NCBI RefSeq assembly: GCF_003609575.1 | Contig: NZ_MBTA01000023.1 | Span: forward strand, 62,001-126,000 | Length of the DNA stretch: 64,000 nt | Reading direction: 5' to 3' | Source: Pelobium manganitolerans | Lineage (GTDB): Bacteria; Bacteroidota; Bacteroidia; Sphingobacteriales; Sphingobacteriaceae | Shown: positions 1-7,939 of the stretch, piece after piece | Layout: each line of letters opens with the position of its first letter | Position numbering within the stretch: position 1 is the first letter of the stretch | Program-made: the position numbers and the translations under genes | Notes under the pieces: model-generated | Database searches by the model: none | What the model was told of the DNA's origin: nothing | Seen by the model: the letters and a program-made list of their open reading frames with translations, nothing else

Positions 1-911
1 ATAATTTGATGGATGGATGCCGACTTGAAGCTTGTTGTGAGCTTAAGGTTTTGCAGTTTGCTGCTCTTTATTACAAACCTTACACTGTAAATTGTCTCGA
101 TTTCCGCGAGAACATTTTTTAAGGGTTCATTTTCAAAATTTAGCTGGCGATTTTTCCAGAACAAAAAGTTGGTGTTTTTAAAAGCGCTTTTTGCCAAACT
201 GCCATTTGGGGTGTAGGTGCCTTTTTCGCCGGGCAATAAAAACAGTTGCGCTTTACCGTTTTCTTTAGCGAAAGAAACTTTTCCGCTAATTACAGCTACA
301 CTTACTTTTTTTGTAGTAGCATCAACGTTAAATGATGTTCCTAAAACCTGCGTTTTGGTGCCGCCTGCATGAATGATGAATGGTTTTTGAGGATTGTGCT
401 GTACCTCAAAAAATGCTTCACCGCTTAGCTCAACTTCTCTCTGCGATAAATTTTCTAGTCCCTTTTTGTAGCTTACTTTTGCACCTTTGTTAAGCCAAAT
501 GCTAGAACCGTCTGGCAAAAGCAATTGCTGTTGCGTTTCTAAATTATTGGCAAAAGTAACGGTTTGATGCTTCTGGTAGTAGCTAACGCCAAGCCAAGCT
601 AAGCTAATTATCAGAAATAAAGAGGCCGCAATGCTTGTCCACCGCCGCATTGGTTTAAATTGTGTTTTTGGATGGCTGTCTGCAAACAAGCGCGCTTCTA
701 CTTTTTTCCACGCAGCATCAACATCCACATCGGTTTTTAGCGTTTTTTGATATTCATTGGATTTTTCCCAAGCACTTTGCATTTCGCGCAGTAATTGGCC
801 ATTTTCCGGCGCCTCGGCAACCCAAGACAGCAACTCGTCAGTTTCTGTGTCAGAAAGCTCGTTAGCAAGATAATTGCTGATTAAAATCCAATATTTATCG
901 TCTGGTGCCAT
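1..911 (-). CDS. FecR family anti-sigma factor (C-terminus outside window)
   Basis: An inner-membrane anti-sigma and signal-transduction protein that usually holds its partner ECF sigma factor until a TonB receptor signals. The 303 visible codons run off the left edge. Residues 1-90 form an acidic, Trp-containing cytoplasmic part, residues 91-111 are a membrane helix, and a FecR-type periplasmic domain follows (LLPDGSSIWLNKGAKV, then GEAFFEV and VLGTSFNV). A DUF4974-like tail begins near the edge. The ATG at 911 has no competitor. The gene lies just downstream of an ECF sigma factor on the same strand, the usual order in Bacteroidota. The regulated TonB receptor would be expected beyond the left edge, but this is not visible. 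Confidence 0.9.
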   Translation of the reverse strand, partial: MAPDDKYWILISNYLANELSDTETDELLSWVAEAPENGQLLREMQSAWEKSNEYQKTLKTDVDVDAAWKKVEARLFADSHPKTQFKPMRRWTSIAASLFLIISLAWLGVSYYQKHQTVTFANNLETQQQLLLPDGSSIWLNKGAKVSYKKGLENLSQREVELSGEAFFEVQHNPQKPFIIHAGGTKTQVLGTSFNVDATTKKVSVAVISGKVSFAKENGKAQLFLLPGEKGTYTPNGSLAKSAFKNTNFLFWKNRQLNFENEPLKNVLAEIETIYSVRFVIKSSKLQNLKLTTSFKSASIHQI

Positions 912-916
912 CTAAA

Positions 917-1024
917 TTAAAGCACAATTTTCTGAACCATCTCTAAAAGCGCTAACAAAGTTTCCGCTTCCATTTCGCCATTTTCAAAATTCGCGATAGC
1001 TTGATCTAAAACCTCTAATTCCAT
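917..1024 (-). CDS. Possible 35-residue acidic peptide between sigma factor and FecR
   Basis: A short open frame beginning MELEVLDQAIANFENGEMEA and ending VQKIVL. It starts 40 bases after the sigma factor stop and ends 5 bases before the FecR start. A TAGGAAAC stretch 6 bases upstream of the ATG resembles a Shine-Dalgarno site, which is uncommon here. The predicted peptide is acidic and mostly helical, without a membrane segment. I do not recognise a family. It may be a real leader or coupling peptide, or chance coding in a spacer. Confidence 0.4.
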   Translation of the reverse strand: MELEVLDQAIANFENGEMEAETLLALLEMVQKIVL

Positions 1025-1064
1025 ATCGTTGTTTCCTACAAGACAAAGACCTAATGCTTTACCC

Positions 1065-1595
1065 CTACATCAGCTCAAAAAAAATATATAAAAAAATCAA
1101 AATCAATTGCCCTCTCAATATTTTTAGGGCTTTGCTTACTTGGTTCTCCACCGTTTTTACAGAAATGTTTAAGGTTTCTGCAATTTGTTTATAGGATAAT
1201 TTTTCAAAACGGCTTAATAAAAACACCTGTTTGCAAGCAGGCGGTAAGCTGTTGATGGCCAAATTTATTTGCTGTTGCGCGTCTTTTGCAAAAAGTAAGT
1301 CTTCGGTGCTGTTGCGCTCATCCATTTTTTCCATCGCATAAACCTCATTGCGTTTTGCTAAAGCTTGTTCCTTTTTTAGATAATTTAAACTTTCATTGAT
1401 GACAGCGCGACGTAAATACGCCTGTACCGAAAGTTGTATGCCCAGTTGATGTCGCTTTTCCCAAAATCGGCAAAACACATCCTGAACAATATTTTCCGCA
1501 ATAGCTAAATCGTTTACAAAACGCAGCGCAACATTGCATAAGCGCTTGTAATTGCTTTTAAATAGAATTTCAAAACTGTTTTGGTCCAGCTCCAT
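1065..1595 (-). CDS. ECF sigma-70 factor (FecI-like, Bacteroidota type)
   Basis: An alternative RNA polymerase sigma factor, normally released by FecR signalling to transcribe a TonB receptor or polysaccharide locus. The 176-residue protein has sigma region 2 at about residues 8-75 (YKRLCNVALRFVNDLAIAENIVQDVF, with FWEKR) and region 4 at about 118-162 (LPPACKQVFLLSR then LSYKQIAETLNISVKTVENQVSKAL). Length and order match the family. The FecR gene follows on the same strand, so the two are probably co-transcribed and act as a pair. The hydrophobic C-terminal tail (LIFLYIFFEL) is a little unusual. Confidence 0.93.
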   Translation of the reverse strand: MELDQNSFEILFKSNYKRLCNVALRFVNDLAIAENIVQDVFCRFWEKRHQLGIQLSVQAYLRRAVINESLNYLKKEQALAKRNEVYAMEKMDERNSTEDLLFAKDAQQQINLAINSLPPACKQVFLLSRFEKLSYKQIAETLNISVKTVENQVSKALKILRGQLILIFLYIFFELM

Positions 1596-1653
1596 GCTTG
1601 GTTAAGGCTTTGGCATACAGACGCTAAAATGCAAAAAATGTTACAGTAAAAAA

Positions 1654-2466
1654 TTACCGCGTAAATCTTGCACTCATAAATAATAGCTGATATTGTACGG
1701 CTTCGCGCCAATAATCCCAATTATGCGCTCCCGGATTGGTAATAAAAGTGTGCGGAATGTTATTGTAAGTTAGCTTTTCGTGCAGTTTTACGTTTACATT
1801 GTAAAAGAAATCCTCGGTGCCACATTGTATAATTAACGACAAGGATTTTGGTGTAAGCAGGTTAATTTGCTCAATTACCGTGTTTTTGTCCCAAGCCTCT
1901 TTATTTTCTGCGTAGCTTCCTAGGTATTTTGCAATTTCCCAATTTAGCGGGAACGGTCTAAAGTCTACGCCACCACTCATACTACCGGCAATGCTGTAAG
2001 TATCTTGATGGCGGAAAGCCAAGTATAAAGCTCCATGACCGCCCATACTCAACCCAGTTATCGCACGATTATCGCGGTTCGGGATTGTTCTGTAATTGTT
2101 ATCAATCCAATTCACAAGTTCCGTAGCAACATAAGTCTCGTACCGGCTTTTGTCAACTTTCGGTGAATCGAAGTACCAACTCCCGAAATTTCCATCCGGG
2201 CAAACAATAATTAGCTGATATTGATCCGCCAGTGTTTTAATGATAGGCGCTGCTTTAACCCAATTGGCGTAATTGCCGGAGTATCCGTGCAACAAATACA
2301 CCACCGGAAAACGTTTTTGTTGCTGATAGCTGTCCGGTTTTATAACTACGGCCTTAATTTGTTTTTGCATACTTTGACTAAAAGTAGTCACCGTATCCAC
2401 GCTGGCTGCCAAAGCGTCGCTTGCTGATAAAAGCAATAGCGCGATAAAAATGCTGAGTTTTTTCAT
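1654..2466 (-). CDS. Secreted esterase, putative esterase / esterase D family
   Basis: An exported alpha/beta-hydrolase of the family that includes feruloyl and acetyl-xylan esterases and S-formylglutathione hydrolase. A signal peptide covers residues 1-20 (cleavage near ALA-AS). YLLHGYSGNYANW holds the oxyanion region, GLSMGGHGAL holds the nucleophile Ser140, and Asp219 (CGTEDFF) and His248 (PGAHNW) complete a plausible triad. Length 270 is normal. It stands alone between the sigma factor and a repeat-filled gap. The substrate cannot be told from sequence, though ester-linked plant polysaccharide decorations fit this organism type. Confidence 0.88.
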   Translation of the reverse strand: MKKLSIFIALLLLSASDALAASVDTVTTFSQSMQKQIKAVVIKPDSYQQQKRFPVVYLLHGYSGNYANWVKAAPIIKTLADQYQLIIVCPDGNFGSWYFDSPKVDKSRYETYVATELVNWIDNNYRTIPNRDNRAITGLSMGGHGALYLAFRHQDTYSIAGSMSGGVDFRPFPLNWEIAKYLGSYAENKEAWDKNTVIEQINLLTPKSLSLIIQCGTEDFFYNVNVKLHEKLTYNNIPHTFITNPGAHNWDYWREAVQYQLLFMSARFTR

Positions 2467-2471
2467 GGTTG

Positions 2472-2730
2472 TTAGTTGGTTAGGTGTTAGTTTGTTGGTA
2501 TACGGCAGGATTTTTAGCGATTTTGCCTCAATCCTTACTCTTTGCTCTTTATTCCTTGTTCTTTAGTTGGTTAGGTTGTTAGGTGTTAGTTTGTTCGTTT
2601 GCAGTATGGGGCTCCTTAGCGATTTTGCCTCAGTCCTTACTCTTTGCTCTTTATTCCTTGTTCTTTAGTTGGTTAGGTTGTTAGGTGTTAGTTTGTTCGT
2701 TTGCAGTATGGGGCTCCTTAGCGATTTTGT
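2472..2730. repeat. Tandem repeat, about 2.5 copies of a 102-base unit
   Basis: The gap between the esterase and the radical SAM gene (308 bases without a gene) holds a tandem duplication. Blocks starting TTAGTTGGTTAGG recur at 2472, 2563 and 2665, and TTAGCGATTTTG recurs at 2514, 2616 and 2718. The last two copies are spaced exactly 102 bases apart and look identical. The first is shorter and diverged. The unit joins a TTAGG-like part to a pyrimidine-rich part (CCTTACTCTTTGCTC). No open frame is seen. Confidence 0.85.
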
Positions 2731-2774
2731 CCTTATTCTTTACTCCTTACTCTTTATTCCTTACTCCTCAGCAT

Positions 2775-3725
2775 TTACTCCTTGTTCACATACTTTGACC
2801 CCTGCACCACCCCTTTGTGTTCAATTTCGTTATCAATAAAAGTTTGGATTTCCGATTTTCTAAGTCCCCATTTTGGTGCAATTAGCATGTCCAAATCAGA
2901 AATGCCAAACAGGCGCTGGATAACAATATCCGGACGTACCAGCGGTAAAAGCTCGCAAAGAAAATCGGCGTATTCTTGTAGCGAAAATAATTTGAAAGGT
3001 TCGCGCTTGTATTTAGCGCCCATGATGCTTCCTTCAACAATGTGTAAATGATGAAACTTTACAAAGTTGATTTGCGGAAAGCGGTTAATTTCATCGGCGT
3101 AAGCCAGCATCATTTGATGCGTTTCGCCAGGCAAACCAAAAATGGTGTGCACACAAATATCCAATTTGGTGTTTTGCAACAGACCCATGGTGGCAATAAA
3201 CTCGTCGTGCGAGCAACCGCGGTTTATTTGCGCTAAGGTTTCGTTGTAAATGGATTCCATTCCCATTTCCAAATCTACGTCCAGCCTGTCTGTATAACTT
3301 TCTAGTAGAGCGATTTTTTCAATGTCCAAACAATCAGGACGTGTTCCTACAGAAAGGCCCACAACGTTACTTAAATCTACGCTCAAAGCTTCATCGTACA
3401 TTGTTTTTAAATAATGTGCTGGCGCGTAGGTGTTGGTATTTGGCTGAAAGTAAATGATGAATTTTTCGGCTTTATAATGTTTCCAGGCGCGCTCCATACC
3501 AAACTCAATCTGCTGTTTCATGGTTTCCATGGTGCGCGATGTTGGCGTAAAAGAATCTACATTGCAATAAGTGCAACCGCCGTAACCTTTAGAGCCGTCG
3601 CGGTTGGGGCAGGTGAAACCGCCGTCTACAATTACCTTGTAAACACGTTTTACGTGGTATTTTTCTTTAAGATAAGCGCTGTAATAATTATAGTTCTTTT
3701 CTCCGAAGGCGAGGGCTTTTTCCAA
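2775..3725 (-). CDS. Radical SAM protein, YhcC / TIGR01212 family
   Basis: A cytoplasmic radical SAM enzyme of the YhcC type, whose substrate is not established. The motif TCPNRDGSKGYGGCTYC gives the three cluster cysteines (residues 39, 51 and 54 of this model), followed by IIYFQPNTNTYAP, VGLSVGTRPDCL and DLEMGMES, all typical of the family. An ATG at 3785 would add 20 residues, but a TATCTTTG promoter box at 3744-3751 on the same strand lies inside that extension. I therefore prefer a TTG start at 3725, which gives MEKALAFGEKNYNYY. The divergent CorA gene starts at 3784, overlapping the upstream ATG, which also argues for the shorter form. Confidence 0.85.
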   Translation of the reverse strand: MEKALAFGEKNYNYYSAYLKEKYHVKRVYKVIVDGGFTCPNRDGSKGYGGCTYCNVDSFTPTSRTMETMKQQIEFGMERAWKHYKAEKFIIYFQPNTNTYAPAHYLKTMYDEALSVDLSNVVGLSVGTRPDCLDIEKIALLESYTDRLDVDLEMGMESIYNETLAQINRGCSHDEFIATMGLLQNTKLDICVHTIFGLPGETHQMMLAYADEINRFPQINFVKFHHLHIVEGSIMGAKYKREPFKLFSLQEYADFLCELLPLVRPDIVIQRLFGISDLDMLIAPKWGLRKSEIQTFIDNEIEHKGVVQGSKYVNKE

Positions 3726-3743
3726 TGTCAAATGATATTTTTG

Positions 3744-3751
3744 CAAAGATA
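3744..3751 (-). promoter_or_regulatory. Bacteroidota -7 box TATCTTTG for the radical SAM gene
   Basis: A perfect TAnnTTTG box on the minus strand. Transcription would begin near 3739, after the upstream ATG at 3785 but just before TTG codons at 3731 and 3725. It therefore decides the start of the radical SAM gene. Confidence 0.55.
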
Positions 3752-3783
3752 CGAATTGGAAATTAATGTTATATTGAGCGCCC

Positions 3784-4737
3784 ATGCTTCGGATTTATTA
3801 CAAAAAAAATACCCGGCTAGCCAAAGAATCTGACGTAGAACATCTGCGCGAAATACCGATGGAGAGCTTGGTTTGGGTTGATTTGCAGAACCCCACCATT
3901 GAGGAGAAGGTTACGATCGAAACTTATTTCGATATCAAATATTCATCAGAGGAAGAATCGCAAGAAATTGAAAGTTCATCGCGCTTTAGCGAAATGGACA
4001 ACGAAATTATCATCAACTCCAATTTTTTGTCGGTTATGCCAAACGGGTTCGAGTATAATCCGGTTTCCATTATCTTAGAAAAAGGCATTTTGTTTACCTA
4101 CCGGGATGATGATATCAAAACTTTCCGCGAGGCAGTTAAAAAAATAAAAGCTAACCCAACGCTGTACGTAAATGGCTATCAAATTTTATCTACCATTTTG
4201 GAAACCTGTATAGATCAGGATGCAGATTTGATAGAGAATATTGCCAAAGAAATTGCGGAGCTAAACAGAAGCTTAAAGGCTACTAATGAGCGTGTTGACG
4301 AAGAAGATTTATTGAAAATTTCGTCGTTACAGAACGATAATATGATGTTGCGCGAGAACATTATTGATAAGCAGCGTTTGTTGTCGTCGCTTATTAAATC
4401 ATCCATTTTTCCGCAGGAGTTTATGGGGGTGCTCAAAATCATGATTAAAGATATCAGTTCGTTATTGGAGCACAACAAGTTTGCATTTGAGCGCTTAGAG
4501 TATCTGCAAGACACGTTCATGGGTTTAATCAACATCGACCAAAACCGTATCATCAAAATTTTTACGGTGGCAACCGTTGCTTTTATGCCGCCCACTTTAA
4601 TTGCCAGCATTTACGGCATGAACTTTAAAACCATGCCCGAACTGGATTGGGATTATGGCTATCTGGCGGCAATTTTACTGATGGTGATATCTTCTTTAGG
4701 TACGCTGATTTATTTTAAGAAGAAGAATTGGCTTTAG
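3784..4737 (+). CDS. corA: CorA family magnesium/divalent cation transporter
   Basis: An inner-membrane channel for Mg2+ (possibly Co2+ or Ni2+). The 317-residue protein has a long acidic and helical cytoplasmic domain (1-255), then two membrane helices at about 259-277 and 292-311. The family signature YGMNF (GMN at 278-280) ends the first helix, where the selectivity filter is expected. The C-terminus is basic (KKKNWL). The start MLRIYYKKNT fits Bacteroidota relatives. It is transcribed divergently from the radical SAM gene, and its promoter would have to lie within that gene's 5' end. No terminator follows, only a short hairpin. Confidence 0.93.
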   Translation: MLRIYYKKNTRLAKESDVEHLREIPMESLVWVDLQNPTIEEKVTIETYFDIKYSSEEESQEIESSSRFSEMDNEIIINSNFLSVMPNGFEYNPVSIILEKGILFTYRDDDIKTFREAVKKIKANPTLYVNGYQILSTILETCIDQDADLIENIAKEIAELNRSLKATNERVDEEDLLKISSLQNDNMMLRENIIDKQRLLSSLIKSSIFPQEFMGVLKIMIKDISSLLEHNKFAFERLEYLQDTFMGLINIDQNRIIKIFTVATVAFMPPTLIASIYGMNFKTMPELDWDYGYLAAILLMVISSLGTLIYFKKKNWL

Positions 4738-4753
4738 AGGGCCTCATCCCCAA

Positions 4754-4774
4754 CCCTTCTCCAAAGGAGAAGGG
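4754..4774. repeat. Palindromic hairpin, 9-base arms
   Basis: CCCTTCTCC and GGAGAAGGG are perfect inverted arms around an AAA loop, 17 bases after the corA stop. There is no T-run, so it resembles a dispersed REP-like element or weak terminator rather than a standard terminator. The rest of the gap to 4958 holds repeated CTCATATCTC/ATATCTCACGTCTC words and no open frame. Confidence 0.6.
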
Positions 4775-4958
4775 AGTTATAGCGGGACAGCTGGTTTGTT
4801 GGCTATCTGGTGCTAGTTGGTTTGCAGGGCTGGTGGCTTTTTAAAATTCCCAGTTCTCAAATCTCATATCTCCTGTGTCTCACATTTAATATCTCACGTC
4901 TCCACGCCAAATTTCCTGAATTTTTTTATATTGGCAGTCACCAAAAAAATAAACCTTT

Positions 4959-5249
4959 ATGAATCACGGACCCGCAGTGGAACTCGACGTTGACCATGCT
5001 TCTTCAAAAAAAGCAAAATTGGGCGTCATTTTTTTCTTAATTTACTCCTTTTTTTACGCCGGATTTGTTGTTATCGGCGTTTTTAATTACGAATTGCTCA
5101 GTCAGGAATTCGCGTTAGGCCTTAACTTGGCGCTGTTTTACGGCATGGGACTTATCGTGTTTGCAGTGTTACTGGGCATTTTGTACAATTTTTTATGCTC
5201 GCGCTACGAAGACCAATTGAACACTAAGGAGGAGGTTAACCAGCCATGA
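4959..5249 (+). CDS. DUF485 small membrane protein
   Basis: A 96-residue inner-membrane protein with two hydrophobic helices (about 22-44 and 58-80) separated by YELLSQEFALGLNLALFYG, matching the DUF485 family (YjcH in E. coli). Its stop overlaps the start of the next symporter by four bases (ATGA), as in yjcH-actP. It is therefore probably an accessory subunit or co-translated partner of the symporter. The function of DUF485 itself is not established. Confidence 0.85.
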   Translation: MNHGPAVELDVDHASSKKAKLGVIFFLIYSFFYAGFVVIGVFNYELLSQEFALGLNLALFYGMGLIVFAVLLGILYNFLCSRYEDQLNTKEEVNQP

Positions 5250-7159
5250 TCTACGAAATTTCTTATCAAGCACTCATTTTCTTTGTTCTTTTTGTAGCCT
5301 TTGTGCTTTGGCTTTCTTTTTATTTTGCGCGTAAAACCAAATCGGCTTCGTCTTATTATGCTGCCGGCGGGCAAATACACTGGGCGGTAAATGGGGTGGC
5401 CTTCGCTGGCGATTATTTATCTGCAGCCTCTTTTTTAGGGATTTGTGGGATGATTGCTACCGTAGGTTATGATGGTTTTCTGTATTCCATCGGTTTTTTA
5501 GCTGGATGGATTGTGGCACTTTTTCTCATTGCAGAACCCTTGAAGCGTTTGGGTAAATATACCTTTACGGATGCACTTAATGCTAACTTTAAATCGCGGG
5601 CGATAACATTAACTGCTGCAATAAGTACCCTAATTGTATCGATGTTTTACCTTATACCGCAAATGGTGGGTGCCGGAGATTTGGTTACGCCACTGCTGGG
5701 TTTGCCACATTGGGTAGGTGTGGTACTGGTAGGCATAGTGGTTATTGTAATTGTGGCCAGCGCCGGGATGACCTCTACCACCTACGTGCAATTTATAAAA
5801 GGCGGTTTGTTAATTGTACTGTCTACCGTTTTAACCGTTTATATCCTTAAAAACGGTTTATCGCTAAAACCCAACCATGAAGGCCAAAATTACCATGAGT
5901 TTGTAACTATACCTGCGCAGGTTAGCAATGGGAAAGTAACGCAGGCAGAGGGCTGGCAGGTGGTTTCGCAGCAAGAGGTGAAAGAAAAAACCTATGTAAA
6001 GCTTTCGCAAAATAACGTGGGCAGGTGGTTTTCACTTTCTGATAAAGACGGACAAGCGGTTTTAACGGAAGCACTTTCTATTGAGGAAGGGGCAAATGGC
6101 ACCAAGCTTTACAACGGCGAACCTGCGGTAAACGGCAAGTTTTACCAAGTAGGCCACATGAACAAAATCATGTTAGATGGCAAAGAGGTAGAAAGCACCG
6201 GAGCGTTAAGCCCTACAAAATACCTTTCTACAGTTGAAAAAAGCGAAATTACCCGTTTCTCTAAAGTGTCTTTTAAAGACGGCGACACCAACGTGGATTT
6301 GTTTGTGCAAAACGTTACGCCCGGAAAAAACTTTATGCTACCGGGTTTAAAGTATAAAATAGGGAAAGGTGCTAGCGTGTGGAGCAAAATGGATTTTATT
6401 TCGCTGATGCTGGCTTTGTTTTTAGGAACAGCTTCTTTGCCGCATATTTTAATCCGCTATTACACGGTAAAATCGCAACGCGATGCACGGAAATCAACCA
6501 TTTTAGCCATTGCAGCAATTGGCGCTTTTTACGTGCTAACCTTGTTTATGGGCGTGGGTGCTGCGGTAAATGGAGTGATGGACGTAGAATCTAGCAATAT
6601 GGCGGCGCCTTTATTGGCCAAAGCTTTTGGTGTGATGCTTTTCAGCGTGATATCTGCAGTGGCTTTTGCCACTATTTTAGGCACCGTGTCCGGGTTAATT
6701 ATTGCATCTTCTGGCGCGATTGCGCATGATTTGATCGAAAATTATTTTAAGATAAACTTAGATGAAGCCAAGAAAGTAAGGGCGGGCAAAATCGCTGCTT
6801 TTGCAGTTGGCGCACTAGCCATAGCTTTAGGAATTGCGTTTAAAGGGATGAATGTATCTTTTTTGGTGGGATGGGCGTTTTCTGTGGCAGCCTCGGCAAA
6901 TTTACCTGCCATATTGTTCTTGCTATTTTGGAAAAAAACCACAGCAAAAGGCATCTCGGCATCTATCATTGTAGGGGTAGCAACTTCTTTGTTAATTATT
7001 CTTACCTCGCCAACAATGTGGGGCCGCTACGGTTTAGATCCAGCTACGGCATTGCACCAATTGGATAATCCGGCAATTATATCATTCCCGCTGGCGGTAA
7101 TTACGGTGTGGCTGGTTTCCTTGGCTGCTAAACCAAAGACCATTGTGATAAGTGCTTAA
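5246..7159 (+). CDS. Sodium:solute symporter, acetate (ActP)-like, with a large insert
   Basis: A polytopic Na+-coupled monocarboxylate (acetate-type) importer of the SSS family. Features matching ActP are YYAAGGQIHWAVNG, AGDYLSAASFLGI, YDGFLYSIGFLAGW, YLIPQMVGAG, TASLPHILIRYYTV (near residue 390) and SAVAFATILGTVSGL. At 637 residues it is about 90 longer than E. coli ActP. The extra length is a hydrophilic block at about residues 205-375 between two helices, rich in Gly, Lys and Thr. The DUF485 gene overlaps its start and supports an acetate-type assignment. Substrate identity is inferred. A terminator follows the stop. Confidence 0.88.
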   Translation: MIYEISYQALIFFVLFVAFVLWLSFYFARKTKSASSYYAAGGQIHWAVNGVAFAGDYLSAASFLGICGMIATVGYDGFLYSIGFLAGWIVALFLIAEPLKRLGKYTFTDALNANFKSRAITLTAAISTLIVSMFYLIPQMVGAGDLVTPLLGLPHWVGVVLVGIVVIVIVASAGMTSTTYVQFIKGGLLIVLSTVLTVYILKNGLSLKPNHEGQNYHEFVTIPAQVSNGKVTQAEGWQVVSQQEVKEKTYVKLSQNNVGRWFSLSDKDGQAVLTEALSIEEGANGTKLYNGEPAVNGKFYQVGHMNKIMLDGKEVESTGALSPTKYLSTVEKSEITRFSKVSFKDGDTNVDLFVQNVTPGKNFMLPGLKYKIGKGASVWSKMDFISLMLALFLGTASLPHILIRYYTVKSQRDARKSTILAIAAIGAFYVLTLFMGVGAAVNGVMDVESSNMAAPLLAKAFGVMLFSVISAVAFATILGTVSGLIIASSGAIAHDLIENYFKINLDEAKKVRAGKIAAFAVGALAIALGIAFKGMNVSFLVGWAFSVAASANLPAILFLLFWKKTTAKGISASIIVGVATSLLIILTSPTMWGRYGLDPATALHQLDNPAIISFPLAVITVWLVSLAAKPKTIVISA

Positions 7160-7162
7160 ACA

Positions 7163-7194
7163 AAAAAATCATGGCTTAACCGCCATGATTTTTT
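7163..7194 (+). terminator. Intrinsic terminator after the symporter
   Basis: A 13-base stem (AAAAAATCATGGC with GCCATGATTTTTT) around a six-base loop, ending in a T-run just after the symporter stop. A small CCCGC/GCGGG hairpin follows at 7294-7308. No gene is seen between 7195 and 7340. Confidence 0.9.
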
Positions 7195-7340
7195 GTTTTG
7201 AAGGGTTTTGTATTTGGATGCGTTTGCGTTAGGGATTGCAGTGAAAATCCTTTTTGTGCGTAGCAAACAAAAAGATTGTAACGCAAAGCCCGACCCGCCC
7301 TAAGCGGGTAACGCCCAAATTGTTAGGTAATTTCGCTAAA

Positions 7341-7805
7341 CTATTTGCCCATAAAAAGCGAGGACACAAATACAATGAGATAAAAGAAGATAACTACGAT
7401 GATGACGTTGGCGATAAATTTAAAGAAGGCGCGTAACCTATCTAGGCTGTAGTCCAGAGATTCTTGATCGTTATAAGCCACCGCTTGTTGTAAAAATACG
7501 GCAAAATCATAAATCCGTTTAGATACAAAATAATATAGCACCGCCACTATCATATAGGCTAGGCCGCTTGCTTGGTTCAATATTACGCCGGTTTGCCCCT
7601 CAGCGGATAACTGCTGAGACAAAGCCTCACCAAAAAAAACAATTACTACCGAAAAAATCAACAAAAACCCGGTGGCACAAAACCCGGCAACACCTACAAA
7701 CTTTGCCCAGCGGGCAATTTCAGTCAGCAGGTTTTTGATTTTTTTGTTAATGGTAAGTTCGGTGTTAGCTTGCGTTTCTTCTTGCGCTTTAATTTCTTCT
7801 TGCAT
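7341..7805 (-). CDS. Small membrane protein, DUF5362-like
   Basis: A 154-residue protein with a charged N-terminal tail rich in Glu and Gln (1-30), two hydrophobic helices (about 38-60 and 76-98), an amphipathic DFAVFLQQAVAYNDQESLDYSLDRLRAFFKF segment, and a C-terminal helix. The layout resembles DUF5362 proteins, which are common in Bacteroidota and have no known function. It is convergent with the symporter and divergent from ychF. Assignment is by general resemblance only. Confidence 0.75.
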   Translation of the reverse strand: MQEEIKAQEETQANTELTINKKIKNLLTEIARWAKFVGVAGFCATGFLLIFSVVIVFFGEALSQQLSAEGQTGVILNQASGLAYMIVAVLYYFVSKRIYDFAVFLQQAVAYNDQESLDYSLDRLRAFFKFIANVIIVVIFFYLIVFVSSLFMGK

Positions 7806-7869
7806 GGTTGCGGATGCTTAAGCTTTTAGTGATAAAAAGCGAAACTAAAAAAATATACGCTTATTCTTT

Positions 7870-7877
7870 TATCTTTG
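7870..7877 (+). promoter_or_regulatory. TATCTTTG -7 box for ychF
   Basis: A perfect TAnnTTTG box 62 bases upstream of the ychF ATG, in the gap divergent from the membrane protein gene. Confidence 0.55.
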
Positions 7878-7939
7878 CGCCCAAATTGGCGAAATTATAG
7901 CCAGTGGCTTATCAAAAATACATTTAGAATAATAAAAAT

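Noticed and set aside
1514-1720. A minus-strand frame overlapping the sigma factor and esterase ends
   Set aside because: It shares DNA with two well-supported genes and shows no recognisable features.
2472-2730. A CRISPR array
   Set aside because: The repeats are long, adjacent and without unique spacers, and no Cas gene is nearby.
7254-7436. A 60-codon plus-strand frame after the symporter
   Set aside because: It overlaps the clear opposite-strand membrane protein gene, is rich in Lys/Asp and lacks a promoter or domain.
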